Source: Halothiobacillus neapolitanus
GTDB taxonomy: Bacteria > Pseudomonadota > Gammaproteobacteria > Halothiobacillales > Halothiobacillaceae
Assembly (NCBI GenBank): GCA_020722165.1
Contig: DYLI01000095.1
Span: 1-6,380, forward strand
Length of the DNA stretch: 6,380 nucleotides
Direction: 5' to 3'
In this document: one piece after another, positions 6,320 through 6,380 of the stretch
Layout of the letters: each line of letters begins with the position of its first letter
Position numbering within the stretch: position 1 is the stretch's first letter
Translations under genes and position numbers: made by a program
Notes under the pieces: model-generated
Seen by the model: the letters and a program-made list of their open reading frames with translations, nothing else
What the model was told of the DNA's origin: nothing
The model's database searches: none

Positions 6320-6380
6320 ATGCATATTCGGTTACGCGAGGTTGGTAACTCACGCGGCATTATCATTCCGGCGGCAATGC
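6320..6380 (+). CDS. AbrB/MazE-type antitoxin or regulator, N-terminus only
   Basis: Twenty codons are visible before the window ends: M-H-I-R-L-R-E-V-G-N-S-R-G-I-I-I-P-A-A-M. The V-G-N-S-x-G-x-x-I-P core is the signature of the swapped-hairpin AbrB/MazE/SpoVT DNA-binding domain. Family members are mostly antitoxins of MazEF-, VapBC- or Doc-type modules that repress their own operon; some are stand-alone regulators. A toxin gene would be expected just downstream, outside the window. The very strong ribosome site fits an antitoxin, which must be made in excess. The type of module cannot be told from this fragment. Confidence 0.8.
   Translation, partial: MHIRLREVGNSRGIIIPAAM

Overview
The window looks like ordinary chromosomal DNA of a proteobacterium, most likely a gammaproteobacterium. 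The evidence is a HemB of the Pseudomonas aeruginosa metal-site type, an E. coli-type RlmC with all its iron-sulfur cysteines, a BPSS1780-type membrane protein, and a REP-like palindrome of the kind common in pseudomonads and relatives. A betaproteobacterium is less likely but not excluded. There are no rRNA, tRNA, CRISPR, phage or insertion-sequence features.

Layout from left to right. (1) Positions 1-777, minus strand: two unrecognised genes read leftward, joined by a 4-base TTGA stop/start overlap. The second runs off the window. (2) A 55-bp divergent spacer, then hemB (833-1831, plus), encoding porphobilinogen synthase of tetrapyrrole synthesis. (3) A 147-bp spacer between convergent genes (1832-1978), with a perfect 7-bp hairpin preceded by GTGG that resembles a REP element and may also end hemB transcription. 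(4) Minus strand 1979-4109: an RsbQ-type alpha/beta hydrolase whose 3' end overlaps a diguanylate cyclase with a GAF-like region, a PAS domain and a GGDEF domain. (5) A 148-bp divergent spacer, then on the plus strand rlmC (4258-5421; 23S rRNA m5U747 methyltransferase). After 26 bp comes a polytopic BPSS1780-family membrane protein (5448-6218), closed by a strong 12-bp hairpin terminator. (6) At the right edge, the first 20 codons of an AbrB/MazE-type antitoxin or regulator behind a consensus Shine-Dalgarno.

The most interesting unit is the hydrolase-cyclase pair. In Bacillus, RsbQ is the hydrolase that activates the PAS-containing phosphatase RsbP. Here the same hydrolase family is translationally linked to a PAS protein whose output domain makes cyclic di-GMP. 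The simplest inference is a two-protein sensor in which the hydrolase processes or delivers a small hydrophobic ligand to the cyclase. This is a variant of a known class, not a wholly new system. The hypothetical pair at 1-777 and the truncated AbrB gene are the other loose ends; the rest is housekeeping.
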